Shown here in pieces: positions 1-7,006 of a DNA stretch of 16,203 bases. The notes under the pieces were generated by a model that did not search any database, had not been told where the DNA came from, and was given only the letters and a program-made list of their open reading frames with translations. Each line of letters opens with the position of its first letter. Position 1 is the first letter of the stretch. Both the position numbers and the translations under genes were made by a program. Source of the DNA: an uncultured Verrucomicrobiota bacterium (GTDB lineage Bacteria > Verrucomicrobiota > Kiritimatiellia > RFP12 > UBA1067); the NCBI GenBank assembly GCA_945947925.1, contig CAMEZU010000017.1, positions 1-16,203 of the forward strand. Reading direction: 5' to 3'.

Positions 1-511
1 CGTTGATGAAGAGCGGGACGGGGCAGACGTAGCCGCCCTCGACCGTCGCCGGCTTCGTGACCTTGCCGCTCGCGGTGTTGCCCTTCACGCCGGGCTCGAC
101 CTTGACCACCTTGCGCTCGACGAGCTGCGGGAGGTCGACGCCGATGACACGGTCGTTGAAGAAGAGCGCCTTGACTTCCATCTCGTCCATCAGGAAGTAC
201 TTCTTGTCGCCCATGACGTCGGGGGAGACGCGGATCTCCTCGAAGTTCTCGTCCGTGAAGACGTAGGCCGTGCCGTCGTCGTAGGAGTACGTCACGCTGC
301 GCTGGATGAGCTCGGGCTTCTCGAACTTGTCGCCCGAACGGTAGCTGCGGCTCATGCCGCCGCCCGTCATCATGTTGCGCAGCTTGCAGTTGTAGATGGC
401 CTGGCCCTTGCCCGGCTTCGAGAAGTCGAACTCCGTGATTTCCCACGGCTCGCCGTCAATCAGCAGCTTCACGCCCTTGTGCAGTTCACCAGCACCGATA
501 ACCTCGCCCAT
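1..511 (-). CDS. efp: Elongation factor P (3' end cut by window edge)
   Basis: EF-P binds ribosomes stalled on proline-rich stretches and stimulates peptide-bond formation in the cytoplasm. The frame read from the ATG at 511 gives 170 complete codons before the window ends; the family is about 185-190 residues, so only the last part of the third OB domain is missing. The tip loop KPGKGQA at residues 32-38 puts Lys35 at the place of the lysine that is modified in E. coli EF-P. Further family signs are the YVFTDE segment, GDKKYFL in the middle, and the domain III entry with NTASGKVTKPATVEGG followed by VPLFI. An AGGAG ribosome site lies 7 nt before the ATG. The gene has its own extended -10 promoter at 566-574, so it is probably transcribed apart from the dehydrogenase upstream. 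No EpmA or EpmB modification gene is seen nearby. Confidence 0.95.
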   Translation of the reverse strand, partial: MGEVIGAGELHKGVKLLIDGEPWEITEFDFSKPGKGQAIYNCKLRNMMTGGGMSRSYRSGDKFEKPELIQRSVTYSYDDGTAYVFTDENFEEIRVSPDVMGDKKYFLMDEMEVKALFFNDRVIGVDLPQLVERKVVKVEPGVKGNTASGKVTKPATVEGGYVCPVPLFIN

Positions 512-565
512 TGTCTCTCTCCTGTTTGTTCTGTTGATGGGTTCTCTTGCGAAAATAACTTTCTT

Positions 566-574
566 ATTTTACCA
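566..574 (-). promoter_or_regulatory. Extended -10 promoter element for efp
   Basis: On the minus strand the bases read TGGTAAAAT, an extended -10 (TG, one base, then a TATAAT-like hexamer). It sits in an AT-rich island in the 97-nt gap between the dehydrogenase and efp. A weak -35 (TTGCGC, 595-590) lies 18 bp upstream. The start would fall near 559, giving a leader of about 48 nt. The same nine bases occur before the epimerase gene (9186-9194). Confidence 0.55.
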
Positions 575-608
575 AAAATCACATCTTCCGCGCAAGGCGT
601 GCAAGCCG

Positions 609-2021
609 CTATTTCCCGATGTTCAGCGTCTTGAAGCCGATTGCGCGGAGCGCGGCGGTGTCGAGGCAGTTCCGCGTGTCGAAGACGAGGGCGGGCTTGC
701 GCATCAGCGCGTAGACCTTCGCCCAATCCAGGGCCGGGTAAAGCTTCCAGTCCGTCATCACGAGGACCGCGTCGGCGTCCTTCGCGGCCTCGTACGGATC
801 CTCGGTGAAGTCGACCGTCCCCGTCCGCATCGGGCGGGACTTGTCCGTCGAGGCCGAACACTCCCCGCCGTCGGCCATGTCCGCAAGGTCCTTGCGCGCG
901 TTGGGCAGCGCCTTCGGATCGGTGATCGCGAGGTGCGCGTGCTCCTCGTGCAGCATCCGCACCACGGCGCCCGACGGCGTCTCGCGCGTGTCGCCCGTGT
1001 CCGCCTTGAAGGCGAAGCCGAAGATCGCGATCTTCTTGTTGGCGATGGTGTTGAAGAGCGCCGCGAAGAGGCGCTCGACGATGCGGCGCTGCTGCGAGTC
1101 GTTCATCGCGATCACCTGGTTCCAGTACGCGGCCGCGTCCGCGAGGCCGAAGGACTCGCAGAGGTAGACGAGGTTGAGGACGTCCTTCTTGAAGCAGCTG
1201 CCGCCGAAGCCGGGCCCGGCCTTCAGGAACTTCGATCCGATGCGCGTGTCGGCACCCATCACGCGAGCGACCTCGGCGATGTCCGCCCCCGTCGCCTCGC
1301 AGAGCTGCGACAGCGCGTTCACGGAGCTGACGCGCTGCGCCAGCATCGCGTTCGCCGCAAGCTTCGTGAGCTCGGCCGACCAGACGTTCGTCGTGAGGAT
1401 GCGCTCGCGCGGCACCCAGGCGTCGCCTTCGCCCGCATAAATGTCGACGAGTTCCCCGACGGCCTGACGACCCGCCGCGTCGTCGGGTCCGCCGATGAGG
1501 ACGCGATCCGGCGCCTGCAGGTCGCGGATCGCCGTGCCCTCGGCCAGGAACTCAGGATTGGAGAGGACCGTGAACCGGAGATGCTCGTGCGTGTTCAGGA
1601 TCGCGCCCATCGCCGCCGCCGTGCGCACGGGCAGCGTCGACTTCTCGATGACGATCTTGTCGGACTCGGCGCACTTCGCGATGTTGCGCGCCGTCGCCTC
1701 CCAGAACTGGAGGTCGCTCGCCCGGCCCGCGCCGCGCCCGAACATCTTCGTCGGCGTATTCACGCCCACGAAGATGATGTCGCACTTCCTGATGCAGCCC
1801 TCGATGTCCGTCGTGAAGAAAAGGTTGCGTCCGCGGACCTCCCGCACCACCTCGTCGAGTCCAGGCTCGTAAATCGGCAGGTTGTCCGAATTCCAGGCCG
1901 CGATGCGGTCGGGATTGATGTCCACCACATAGACCTTGCGCGAAGGATTCTTCTGCGCAATCACCGCCATCGTAGGTCCGCCGATGTAGCCGGCGCCAAT
2001 GCAAACGATATCTCTGTTCAT
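609..2021 (-). CDS. ugd: UDP-glucose 6-dehydrogenase, animal-type
   Basis: This enzyme oxidises UDP-glucose twice with NAD+ to UDP-glucuronate, a precursor of polysaccharides and other UDP-sugars. The 470-residue protein has the Rossmann motif GAGYIGG at 9-15, NTPTK at 88-92, STLPVR at 128-133, NPEFLAEGTA at 155-164, Lys220 and Asn224 in TKLAAN, and the catalytic Cys276 in GFGGSCFKKD (271-280). These positions match the numbering of human UGDH almost exactly, and the text as a whole (AWNS.LPIYEPGL, GFAFK.DTGDTRE) resembles animal UGDH more than the shorter bacterial Ugd/KfiD type. A segment near 380-400 differs from the animal form. The ATG has no Shine-Dalgarno site and lies only 8 nt after a perfect TATAAT, so the transcript may be leaderless. 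It begins 27 nt after dus. The function is firm; the reason for the eukaryote-like sequence is open. Confidence 0.94.
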   Translation of the reverse strand: MNRDIVCIGAGYIGGPTMAVIAQKNPSRKVYVVDINPDRIAAWNSDNLPIYEPGLDEVVREVRGRNLFFTTDIEGCIRKCDIIFVGVNTPTKMFGRGAGRASDLQFWEATARNIAKCAESDKIVIEKSTLPVRTAAAMGAILNTHEHLRFTVLSNPEFLAEGTAIRDLQAPDRVLIGGPDDAAGRQAVGELVDIYAGEGDAWVPRERILTTNVWSAELTKLAANAMLAQRVSSVNALSQLCEATGADIAEVARVMGADTRIGSKFLKAGPGFGGSCFKKDVLNLVYLCESFGLADAAAYWNQVIAMNDSQQRRIVERLFAALFNTIANKKIAIFGFAFKADTGDTRETPSGAVVRMLHEEHAHLAITDPKALPNARKDLADMADGGECSASTDKSRPMRTGTVDFTEDPYEAAKDADAVLVMTDWKLYPALDWAKVYALMRKPALVFDTRNCLDTAALRAIGFKTLNIGK

Positions 2022-2029
2022 TTCGGGTA

Positions 2030-2038
2030 ATTATATCA
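2030..2038 (-). promoter_or_regulatory. Extended -10 promoter element for ugd, almost touching the ATG
   Basis: The minus strand reads TGATATAAT, a consensus extended -10. Only 8 nt separate it from the ATG at 2021, so a start 6-7 bases downstream would leave a leader of about 0-2 nt. No -35 match is visible at 17 bp (GGTCTG). The element lies wholly in the 27-nt dus-ugd gap. Confidence 0.55.
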
Positions 2039-2048
2039 CATTCTGAGC

Positions 2049-2939
2049 CTACCAGACCTTCAGCTCGTCAAGCGAGCGGGCCATCTTCGCGATCTGCCAG
2101 CGCCGACGCCAGTCCGGGAGGTCCTTCCAGTACGCGAGCAGCTCCTTGAGCCGGCCGAGGACGGGACGCTCCCCGTGGAGCTCCGCCCGCGACGCCTCGA
2201 CATAGCGGTCGAGGAGCTCGCCGATGTCCGCGCGTCCGCCCAGGTAGCGGAGGAACGGACGGCCGATCATGAGAGCGGAGGGTTGGAAGGTTGGAGGGCT
2301 GGAGGGTTGGAGGGTTGAAAGCGGAAGGTCTCCGTTGGGGACGACCGGAACCTTCGCAACCTCCTGAACCTTTCGCAGGGCGTCCGTGTCGCAGGCGCCC
2401 TCGTACATCTGTTCGGCGGTACGGGCGTGGACGGTGAGGAAGCGGAGCGGGAATTCGTTGACGAGCGGCATGAGCTGGAGGAGCTCGTCCGTCCGCTTCA
2501 CCCCGAGCCGTGTCTTCACGGAGAACCGGCCCGGCCCCATCACCTCGCAGCCGACCTCCATCATCCGGCGCAGCACGTCCGGCGTCCGCAGGATGCCGCT
2601 ACCACGTCCCTTGTTGCGGACCATCGGGAACGGACACCCGCAGTTCAGGTCCGCCGTCTCATATCCCGCCGACTTGATCCGCTCGAGGCAGAACCGGAGC
2701 GCCTCCGGATCCTTGCCGATGAACTGGGGGGTGAGGAGAAGGTTGGAGGGACGGAGGGGCGGAAGGTTGGAGGGTTTGAGTTCGCGGTCCTTGAGGGGAT
2801 CGAGACCGGGGTTCGCACAGATGAACGGCGTGACGGCCTCGGTGAAGCCGACCTCGGCGAGGACGTCCGCAAAGACCTCGCGGAAGCAGCGAAGGGTCAC
2901 GCCGCGGAGCGGAGCCAGGATCAGGTGTCGTGTGTTCAT
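2049..2939 (-). CDS. dus: tRNA-dihydrouridine synthase (DusB/DusC-like) carrying two repeat tracts
   Basis: Dus enzymes use FMN and NADPH to reduce uridines in tRNA to dihydrouridine. The 296-residue protein starts with ILAPLRGVT (7-15) and carries DLNCGCPFP at 98-106, where Cys102 is the expected proton donor, VKTRLG (141-146) and HARTAEQ (171-177) for FMN and RNA contacts, and LMIGRPF (223-229) for phosphate binding. The ATG overlaps the recD2 stop by four bases (ATGA), so translation is probably coupled. Two segments are odd: residues 55-68 and 207-221 are proline/serine/leucine-rich and are translations of an 8-bp DNA repeat. The second occupies the place, and roughly the length, of the helix between NGD and MIGR in E. 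coli DusC. All catalytic motifs remain, so the enzyme may still fold, but this is uncertain. Substrate position in tRNA cannot be told. Confidence 0.88.
   Translation of the reverse strand: MNTRHLILAPLRGVTLRCFREVFADVLAEVGFTEAVTPFICANPGLDPLKDRELKPSNLPPLRPSNLLLTPQFIGKDPEALRFCLERIKSAGYETADLNCGCPFPMVRNKGRGSGILRTPDVLRRMMEVGCEVMGPGRFSVKTRLGVKRTDELLQLMPLVNEFPLRFLTVHARTAEQMYEGACDTDALRKVQEVAKVPVVPNGDLPLSTLQPSSPPTFQPSALMIGRPFLRYLGGRADIGELLDRYVEASRAELHGERPVLGRLKELLAYWKDLPDWRRRWQIAKMARSLDELKVW
2277..2320 (-). repeat. 8-bp tandem repeat tract (TCCAACCY units) inside dus, copy A
   Basis: On the coding strand the tract reads as about five successive 8-base units: TCAACCC, TCCAACCC, TCCAGCCC, TCCAACCT, TCCAACCC, then TCCG. 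Because 8 is not a multiple of 3, the reading frame cycles every 24 bases and gives residues such as TLQPSSPPTFQPS (dus residues 209-221). The same unit in the same orientation occurs about 450 bp away at 2737-2779. Confidence 0.8.
2737..2779 (-). repeat. 8-bp tandem repeat tract (TCCAACCY units) inside dus, copy B
   Basis: The coding strand reads as units CAAACCC, TCCAACCT, TCCGCCCC, TCCGTCCC, TCCAACCT and a decayed end. It encodes residues 55-68 of dus (PSNLPPLRPSNLLL), in the loop before PQFIGKDPEAL. It is more degenerate than copy A but has the same unit and direction. Confidence 0.75.
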
Positions 2940-5173
2940 GCCTGCAGCCGCTCCGCGAGGGAGGTCCGTCGTTCGCGGACCGTGTTGTTCTTGATCGCCT
3001 GGTCGATGGCATAGGGGACGCCCATCAGGAGGACGAGCTTCTTGCCGCGGGTAATCGCCGTGTAGAGAAGGTTCCGCTGCAGCATCACGTAGTGCTGCGT
3101 GTGGAGGATGACGATCACCGCGGGGTATTCGCTCCCCTGCGACTTGTGGATCGTCATCGCGTACGCGAGAACGAGTTCGTCGAGGTCGCCCGGATCGTAC
3201 GCGACGGGGCGTCCGTCGAAGAGGACGACGAGCTTGCGCTCCGCGGGGTCCACGGCCTTCACGAAGCCGACATCGCCGTTGTAGACGTCCTTGTCGTAGT
3301 TGTTCCGGAGCTGCATCACGCGGTCCCCGACGCGGAAGGTCGTCCCGCCGCGGATGATCGCGTCCCCCGTCGGATTGAGCGCCTTCTGGAGCTCGACGTT
3401 GAGGTTCTCCGTCCCGAGCAGATTCCGGCGCATCGGCGTCAGGATCTGCACGTCGGCGAGCGGATCGAGTCCGAACTTGCGCGGAATGCGCGTCGTCATG
3501 AAGTCGATCGCCCGCTGAACGCAGGTCGTCGGATCCTCGCAGCGCATGAAGTAGAAGTCGGTGTCGCCCTGGCGCACCTCGAGCGGTTCGCCCGCGTTGA
3601 CGTGGTGGGCGTTGACGACGATGAGGCCGGACGAGTCCTGGCGGAAGATCTTGTCGAGCCGCGTCGAGGCGACGACCCCGGAGGCGATGAGATCCCCGAG
3701 CACGCTTCCCGCGCCCACGGACGGCAGCTGGTCCGTGTCGCCGACCCACACGACGGCGGCGGCGTCCGGAATGGCCGCGAGGAGGTCGTTCGCGAGCTTC
3801 ACGTCGATCATCGAGGTCTCGTCGAAGATGAAGACGTCCGCCTCGTAGCGGTTCTCCTCGTTGTAGGTGAATGTGTTGGTGACGGGGTTCCACTTGAGCA
3901 GCCGGTGGATCGTCTGGGCGGGCGCGCCGACCGATTCGGCCATGCGCTTCGCGGCGCGTCCCGTCGGCGCGGCGAGGACGAGCCTCAGCTTGCGCGCGGT
4001 GTAGATATCGACGAGCGCGCGGATGATCGTCGTCTTGCCGACGCCCGGTCCGCCCGTGATGATGGAGAACTTGCTCTTGAGGCAGCGTTCGAGCGCGGTC
4101 GCCTGCTGGGTCGCGAGCGTGAAGCCCGCCTTCTCCTCCCACCAGGCGACGGCCTTCCCGGCGTCGATCGGCTTGAAGGCGCACGGGGACGTGAGGATGC
4201 GCCGGACGTGTCCCGCGGTCTGGCGCTCGGCCCAGTAAAGCGACTTGAGGTAGATCCGGCGCGGCGCGGTGACGTCATGGCGCTCGGCCCAAGTCGTCCC
4301 CTCCTCGCCTGCGGATCCGCCTTCCGCGACGAGGTGTCCCTCGGCAATCTCGGCTTCGAGGGCCTCGCCGAGGATCTCGGTCGGAATCTCGGTGAGCTCG
4401 TTCGCGTGGAGGAGGAGGTCGTTCTCGTACGTCCAGCAGTGCCCGCCGTCCTCGGCTTCGGCCTCGAGCGTGTACGCGAGCGTCGCGCGGGCGCGGAGCG
4501 GGGAATCCTTCGGGATGCCGACCGAGAGCGCGATCTTGTCCGCCGTCGCGAAGCCGATGCCCCAGATGTCGCGGCAGAGGCGGTAGGGGTTCGCCTTGAT
4601 GATGGCGATGGCGTCGGGTCCGTACTTGCGGACGATCTTCGTCATCTTCACGATCGAGATGCCGTAGGTCTGTCCGAAGATCATATTCTCGCGCATCGTC
4701 TCGTTCGCATGCCAGGCGGTGCGGATCTGCTCGATCTTCGCCTTGCCGAGCTTCGGCACCTCCCGGAGGCGGGCGGACTGGTGTTCGAGCACGTTCAGGG
4801 TCTCCGCGCCAAAGGTCTCGACGATGCGCTTCGCGAGGACCTTGCCGATGCCCTTGATGAGGCCGGAGGCGAGGTAGCGCTCGATGCCGACGATGGACTT
4901 CGGCGCGACGCAGGTGATGTCGTCGGCCTTGAACTGGCGTCCGTGAACCTTGTCCGTCACCCACTGTCCGCTCGCCCGGACGTCCTCGCCTTCCCACACG
5001 GCCTGCGCCTTGCCGACGATGGTGATCTCGCGTCCCCGCGCCAGCTCGAAGCCGTTCGACGGCGGCTCGACATGGAGGACGGTATACCCGTTCTCGTCAT
5101 TGTGGTAGACGACCGACGTGATCGTCCCCTCGACGATCTCGGACTGGCCCCGATCGTCTGCTCCGCCGCTCAT
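2936..5173 (-). CDS. recD2: RecD2 family ATP-dependent 5'-3' DNA helicase
   Basis: RecD2 is a superfamily 1B helicase found in bacteria often lacking RecBCD, acting in DNA repair and replication-fork maintenance. I take the ATG at 5173, which overlaps the aminotransferase stop (TGATG), giving 745 residues, the normal RecD2 size; a longer reading from 5593 would run through the aminotransferase and is rejected. The N-terminal OB-like part (about 10-90) reads VEGTITSVVYHNDENGYTVL. Helix-hairpin-helix segments follow (GLIKGIGKVLAKRI 104-117, WGIGFATADKIA 204-215). The motor has Walker A GGPGVGKTT (374-382), Walker B FDETSM (450-455), GDTDQLPSVGAGSVL (478-492), TIHKSQGSEYP (674-684) and LLYTAITRGKK (702-712). 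Its stop overlaps the dus start by ATGA. It is the third gene of the coaD-aminotransferase-recD2-dus chain. Confidence 0.95.
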   Translation of the reverse strand: MSGGADDRGQSEIVEGTITSVVYHNDENGYTVLHVEPPSNGFELARGREITIVGKAQAVWEGEDVRASGQWVTDKVHGRQFKADDITCVAPKSIVGIERYLASGLIKGIGKVLAKRIVETFGAETLNVLEHQSARLREVPKLGKAKIEQIRTAWHANETMRENMIFGQTYGISIVKMTKIVRKYGPDAIAIIKANPYRLCRDIWGIGFATADKIALSVGIPKDSPLRARATLAYTLEAEAEDGGHCWTYENDLLLHANELTEIPTEILGEALEAEIAEGHLVAEGGSAGEEGTTWAERHDVTAPRRIYLKSLYWAERQTAGHVRRILTSPCAFKPIDAGKAVAWWEEKAGFTLATQQATALERCLKSKFSIITGGPGVGKTTIIRALVDIYTARKLRLVLAAPTGRAAKRMAESVGAPAQTIHRLLKWNPVTNTFTYNEENRYEADVFIFDETSMIDVKLANDLLAAIPDAAAVVWVGDTDQLPSVGAGSVLGDLIASGVVASTRLDKIFRQDSSGLIVVNAHHVNAGEPLEVRQGDTDFYFMRCEDPTTCVQRAIDFMTTRIPRKFGLDPLADVQILTPMRRNLLGTENLNVELQKALNPTGDAIIRGGTTFRVGDRVMQLRNNYDKDVYNGDVGFVKAVDPAERKLVVLFDGRPVAYDPGDLDELVLAYAMTIHKSQGSEYPAVIVILHTQHYVMLQRNLLYTAITRGKKLVLLMGVPYAIDQAIKNNTVRERRTSLAERLQA

Positions 5174-6381
5174 CAGAGGCTCTGCAGCATCTTGCGGATG
5201 CGGTCGGCGGCGACCTTGATCTTCTCGAGGCTCGTCGCGTAGCTCATGCGGATGAAGCCTTCGGCGCAGGAGCCGAACGCGGGACCGGGCACGCAGGCGA
5301 CGCCGAAGTCCTTGAGGAGCTTCATGCAGAAGTCCTCGCTGGAAAGTCCCGTCGCGCGGATGTCCGGGAAGAGGTAGAACGCGCCCTTCGGCATCAGCGT
5401 CCGGATGTCCATCTCGTTCAGCGCGGGCACCAGGAAGTCGCGGCGCTTCTTGTACTCGCGGCGCATGCGCGCGACGTCGTTGTCGCCCTGGTCCATCGCC
5501 TCGACGCCCGCAGCCTGCGCGAGGGTCGGGGCGGACATGATGCCGTACTGGTGAATCTTCATCATCGCGTCGATGATGTCCACGGGACCGCACGCATAGC
5601 CAAGGCGGTAGCCCGTCATCGCCCAGCTCTTCGAGAAGCCGTTGAGGAGAATGACGCGGTCGCGATACTCGGGGAACGCGGCGAAGGACGGCAGCTTCGG
5701 CTGCTCGGCCGGGGCGACGCCGTCATCGATCTCGTAGTTGAGCTCGGAATAAACCTCGTCCGCCAGCAGGATGATGTCGTGCCGCTCGCAGAATGCGAGA
5801 ATCGCGCGCATCTCGGAGGGGTCGAGCGTCGCGCCCGTCGGATTGCACGGGAAGTTGAGGAGGAGCGCCTTCGTCTTCGGCGTCACCTTCGCCTCGAGCG
5901 CCTCGACCGTCAGGCGAAACGCGTCCTCGACGCGCGTCGCGACGGCGACGGGCGTCGCATGCGCAAGCTTGATCGTCGCCGAATAGCTCACGAAGCACGG
6001 CTCGTGATACAGCACCTCGTCGCCCGGCGCGCAGAGGGCGCGGATCGCAAGGTCGATCGCCTCGGAAACGCCGACCGTCACCAGGACCTCCTTCGCCCAG
6101 TCGAACGTCGCGGCGAAGCGGCGGTCGAGATAGCGGCAGATCGCCTGGCGGAGCGCGGGCGTGCCGAGGTTGGACGTGTAGTGCGTACCGCCGTTCTCAA
6201 GGCAGGTTATCGCCGCCCGCGAAATGTGCCAGGGCGTATCGAAGTCAGGCTCGCCCACGCCGAGGGATATGACATCCTTGGACTGGGCGACAATGTCGAA
6301 GAACTTGCGAATTCCGCTCTTCGGCAACTCGGCGACGTGCTTGGCGACTCGTTCTTTCACCCTCAACCTCAACTTGATCAA
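5173..6381 (-). CDS. PLP-dependent aminotransferase, class I/II (aspartate/alanine-like)
   Basis: The 402-residue protein belongs to fold-type I aminotransferases, which move an amino group between an amino acid and a 2-oxo acid. It opens with LPKSGIRKFFDI (19-30), then LGVGEPDFDTP (40-50), NPTG (180-183), ADEVYSEL (207-214; Asp208 and Tyr211 for the cofactor), the Schiff-base Lys251 in NGFSKSWAMTGYRLGY (247-262), and Arg378 in IRMSYA for the substrate carboxylate. The pattern fits the Iγ group (PatA/AlaA-like); the substrate cannot be told. The start is unusual: a TTG at 6381 overlapping the coaD TGA as TTGA. A GTG at residue 8 is possible, but its GAGG lies too close to serve as a ribosome site. 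The stop overlaps the recD2 ATG. Confidence 0.9.
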   Translation of the reverse strand: MIKLRLRVKERVAKHVAELPKSGIRKFFDIVAQSKDVISLGVGEPDFDTPWHISRAAITCLENGGTHYTSNLGTPALRQAICRYLDRRFAATFDWAKEVLVTVGVSEAIDLAIRALCAPGDEVLYHEPCFVSYSATIKLAHATPVAVATRVEDAFRLTVEALEAKVTPKTKALLLNFPCNPTGATLDPSEMRAILAFCERHDIILLADEVYSELNYEIDDGVAPAEQPKLPSFAAFPEYRDRVILLNGFSKSWAMTGYRLGYACGPVDIIDAMMKIHQYGIMSAPTLAQAAGVEAMDQGDNDVARMRREYKKRRDFLVPALNEMDIRTLMPKGAFYLFPDIRATGLSSEDFCMKLLKDFGVACVPGPAFGSCAEGFIRMSYATSLEKIKVAADRIRKMLQSL

Positions 6382-6869
6382 GACTTCATTCCGGCCAGCC
6401 GCTTCTGCACGGCCTCGGTGACGAACGTGGACGTGTCGCCGCCGTAGCGGGCGATCTCGCGAACCGTTGACGCGGTCACGTAGGCGAGGTTCTCGCTCGG
6501 CATCATGAACAGCGTCTCGATCTCCGGCGCCATGCGGCGGTTGGTGAGCGCCATCTGGAACTCGTACTCGAAATCGGAATAGACGCGGACACCGCGGATC
6601 ACGACTCGTACGTTCTCCCGGCGGCAGAACTCCACCAGCAGCGTGTCCAGCGTCTTGACCTCGACAGTCGCAAGCCCCGCCTTTTCCGCGTCCTCGCGGA
6701 TCATCGCGATGCGGTCTTCGGCCGAGAACATCGCGCCGTTCTTCGTGCTGGTCGCCGCGACCGCGACGATCAGCTTGTCGTAGAGCTTCGCCGCCCGCGT
6801 GATCAAGTCGAAATGACCCCGCGTCATCGGATCGAAGGTGCCCGGATAGACTGCAATGTTCTCTGCCAT
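6378..6869 (-). CDS. coaD: Phosphopantetheine adenylyltransferase
   Basis: CoaD joins 4'-phosphopantetheine and ATP to dephospho-CoA, the penultimate step of coenzyme A synthesis. The 163-residue length is typical. The nucleotidyltransferase motif is VYPGTFDPMTRGH (7-19), with TRGH (16-19) in place of the common TNGH. IRGVRVYSDFEYEFQMALTN (91-110) is the usual pantetheine/ATP region, and ENLAYVTASTVREIA (126-140) replaces the usual YISSSLVKEVA. The ATG at 6869 has no ribosome site and lies 10 nt after a TATAAT at 6880-6885, so a nearly leaderless mRNA is likely. It heads an overlapping four-gene set and follows the terminator of the sialic-acid operon, from which it is probably independent. 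Confidence 0.95.
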   Translation of the reverse strand: MAENIAVYPGTFDPMTRGHFDLITRAAKLYDKLIVAVAATSTKNGAMFSAEDRIAMIREDAEKAGLATVEVKTLDTLLVEFCRRENVRVVIRGVRVYSDFEYEFQMALTNRRMAPEIETLFMMPSENLAYVTASTVREIARYGGDTSTFVTEAVQKRLAGMKS

Positions 6870-6879
6870 GATTGGCGAT

Positions 6880-6888
6880 ATTATATCA
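6880..6888 (-). promoter_or_regulatory. Extended -10 promoter element for coaD
   Basis: The minus strand reads TGATATAAT, identical to the ugd element. It ends 10 nt before the ATG, so the leader would be about 3-4 nt. It lies in a short AT-rich dyad (GATATT at 6877-6882, AATATC at 6889-6894). No good -35 is seen. It would drive coaD, the aminotransferase, recD2 and dus. Confidence 0.6.
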
Positions 6889-6940
6889 AATATCCCGTTG
6901 CTTGGGAAAATCCTCCCCACCGGCACTTGCCTCTTACCCC

Positions 6941-6973
6941 GGGAAAACGGAGGGGCGGCGTCCCCGCCGCCCC
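6941..6973 (-). terminator. Intrinsic terminator after the sialic-acid operon
   Basis: The minus-strand RNA forms a perfect 9-bp stem GGGGCGGCG/CGCCGCCCC with a 4-nt loop GGGA, followed by TCCGTTTTCC. The U-run is short and interrupted but the stem is very stable. It lies 33 nt after the lyase stop and upstream of the coaD promoter, separating the two transcription units. The rest of this 137-nt gap shows nothing else. Confidence 0.75.
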
Positions 6974-7006
6974 AGAAGAGAATTCTTCGCCTTCCTCGCC
7001 GTCGCC

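Noticed and set aside
396..2030. Long plus-strand open frame of 544 codons opposite ugd
   Set aside because: Composition is that of an antisense shadow of a high-GC gene; it has no motif and it crosses the efp-ugd gap and the efp start.
2277..2779. CRISPR array suggested by repeated short units
   Set aside because: Units are 8 bp with no spacers, are degenerate, and lie in frame within a coding gene.
2930..5242. Long plus-strand open frame of 770 codons opposite recD2
   Set aside because: It is a mirror of the GC-rich recD2 codons, arginine/valine/aspartate-rich, with no recognisable domain. The minus-strand gene is certain.
2936..5593. Extended 885-residue reading of recD2
   Set aside because: The extra 140 residues run through the aminotransferase in another frame; the ATG at 5173 gives the normal RecD2 length and a coupled TGATG junction.
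6877..6894. GATATT/AATATC dyad around the coaD -10 as an operator
   Set aside because: Arms are only 6 bp and AT-only apart from the end bases, so it follows easily from the TATAAT-rich context; noted with the promoter instead.
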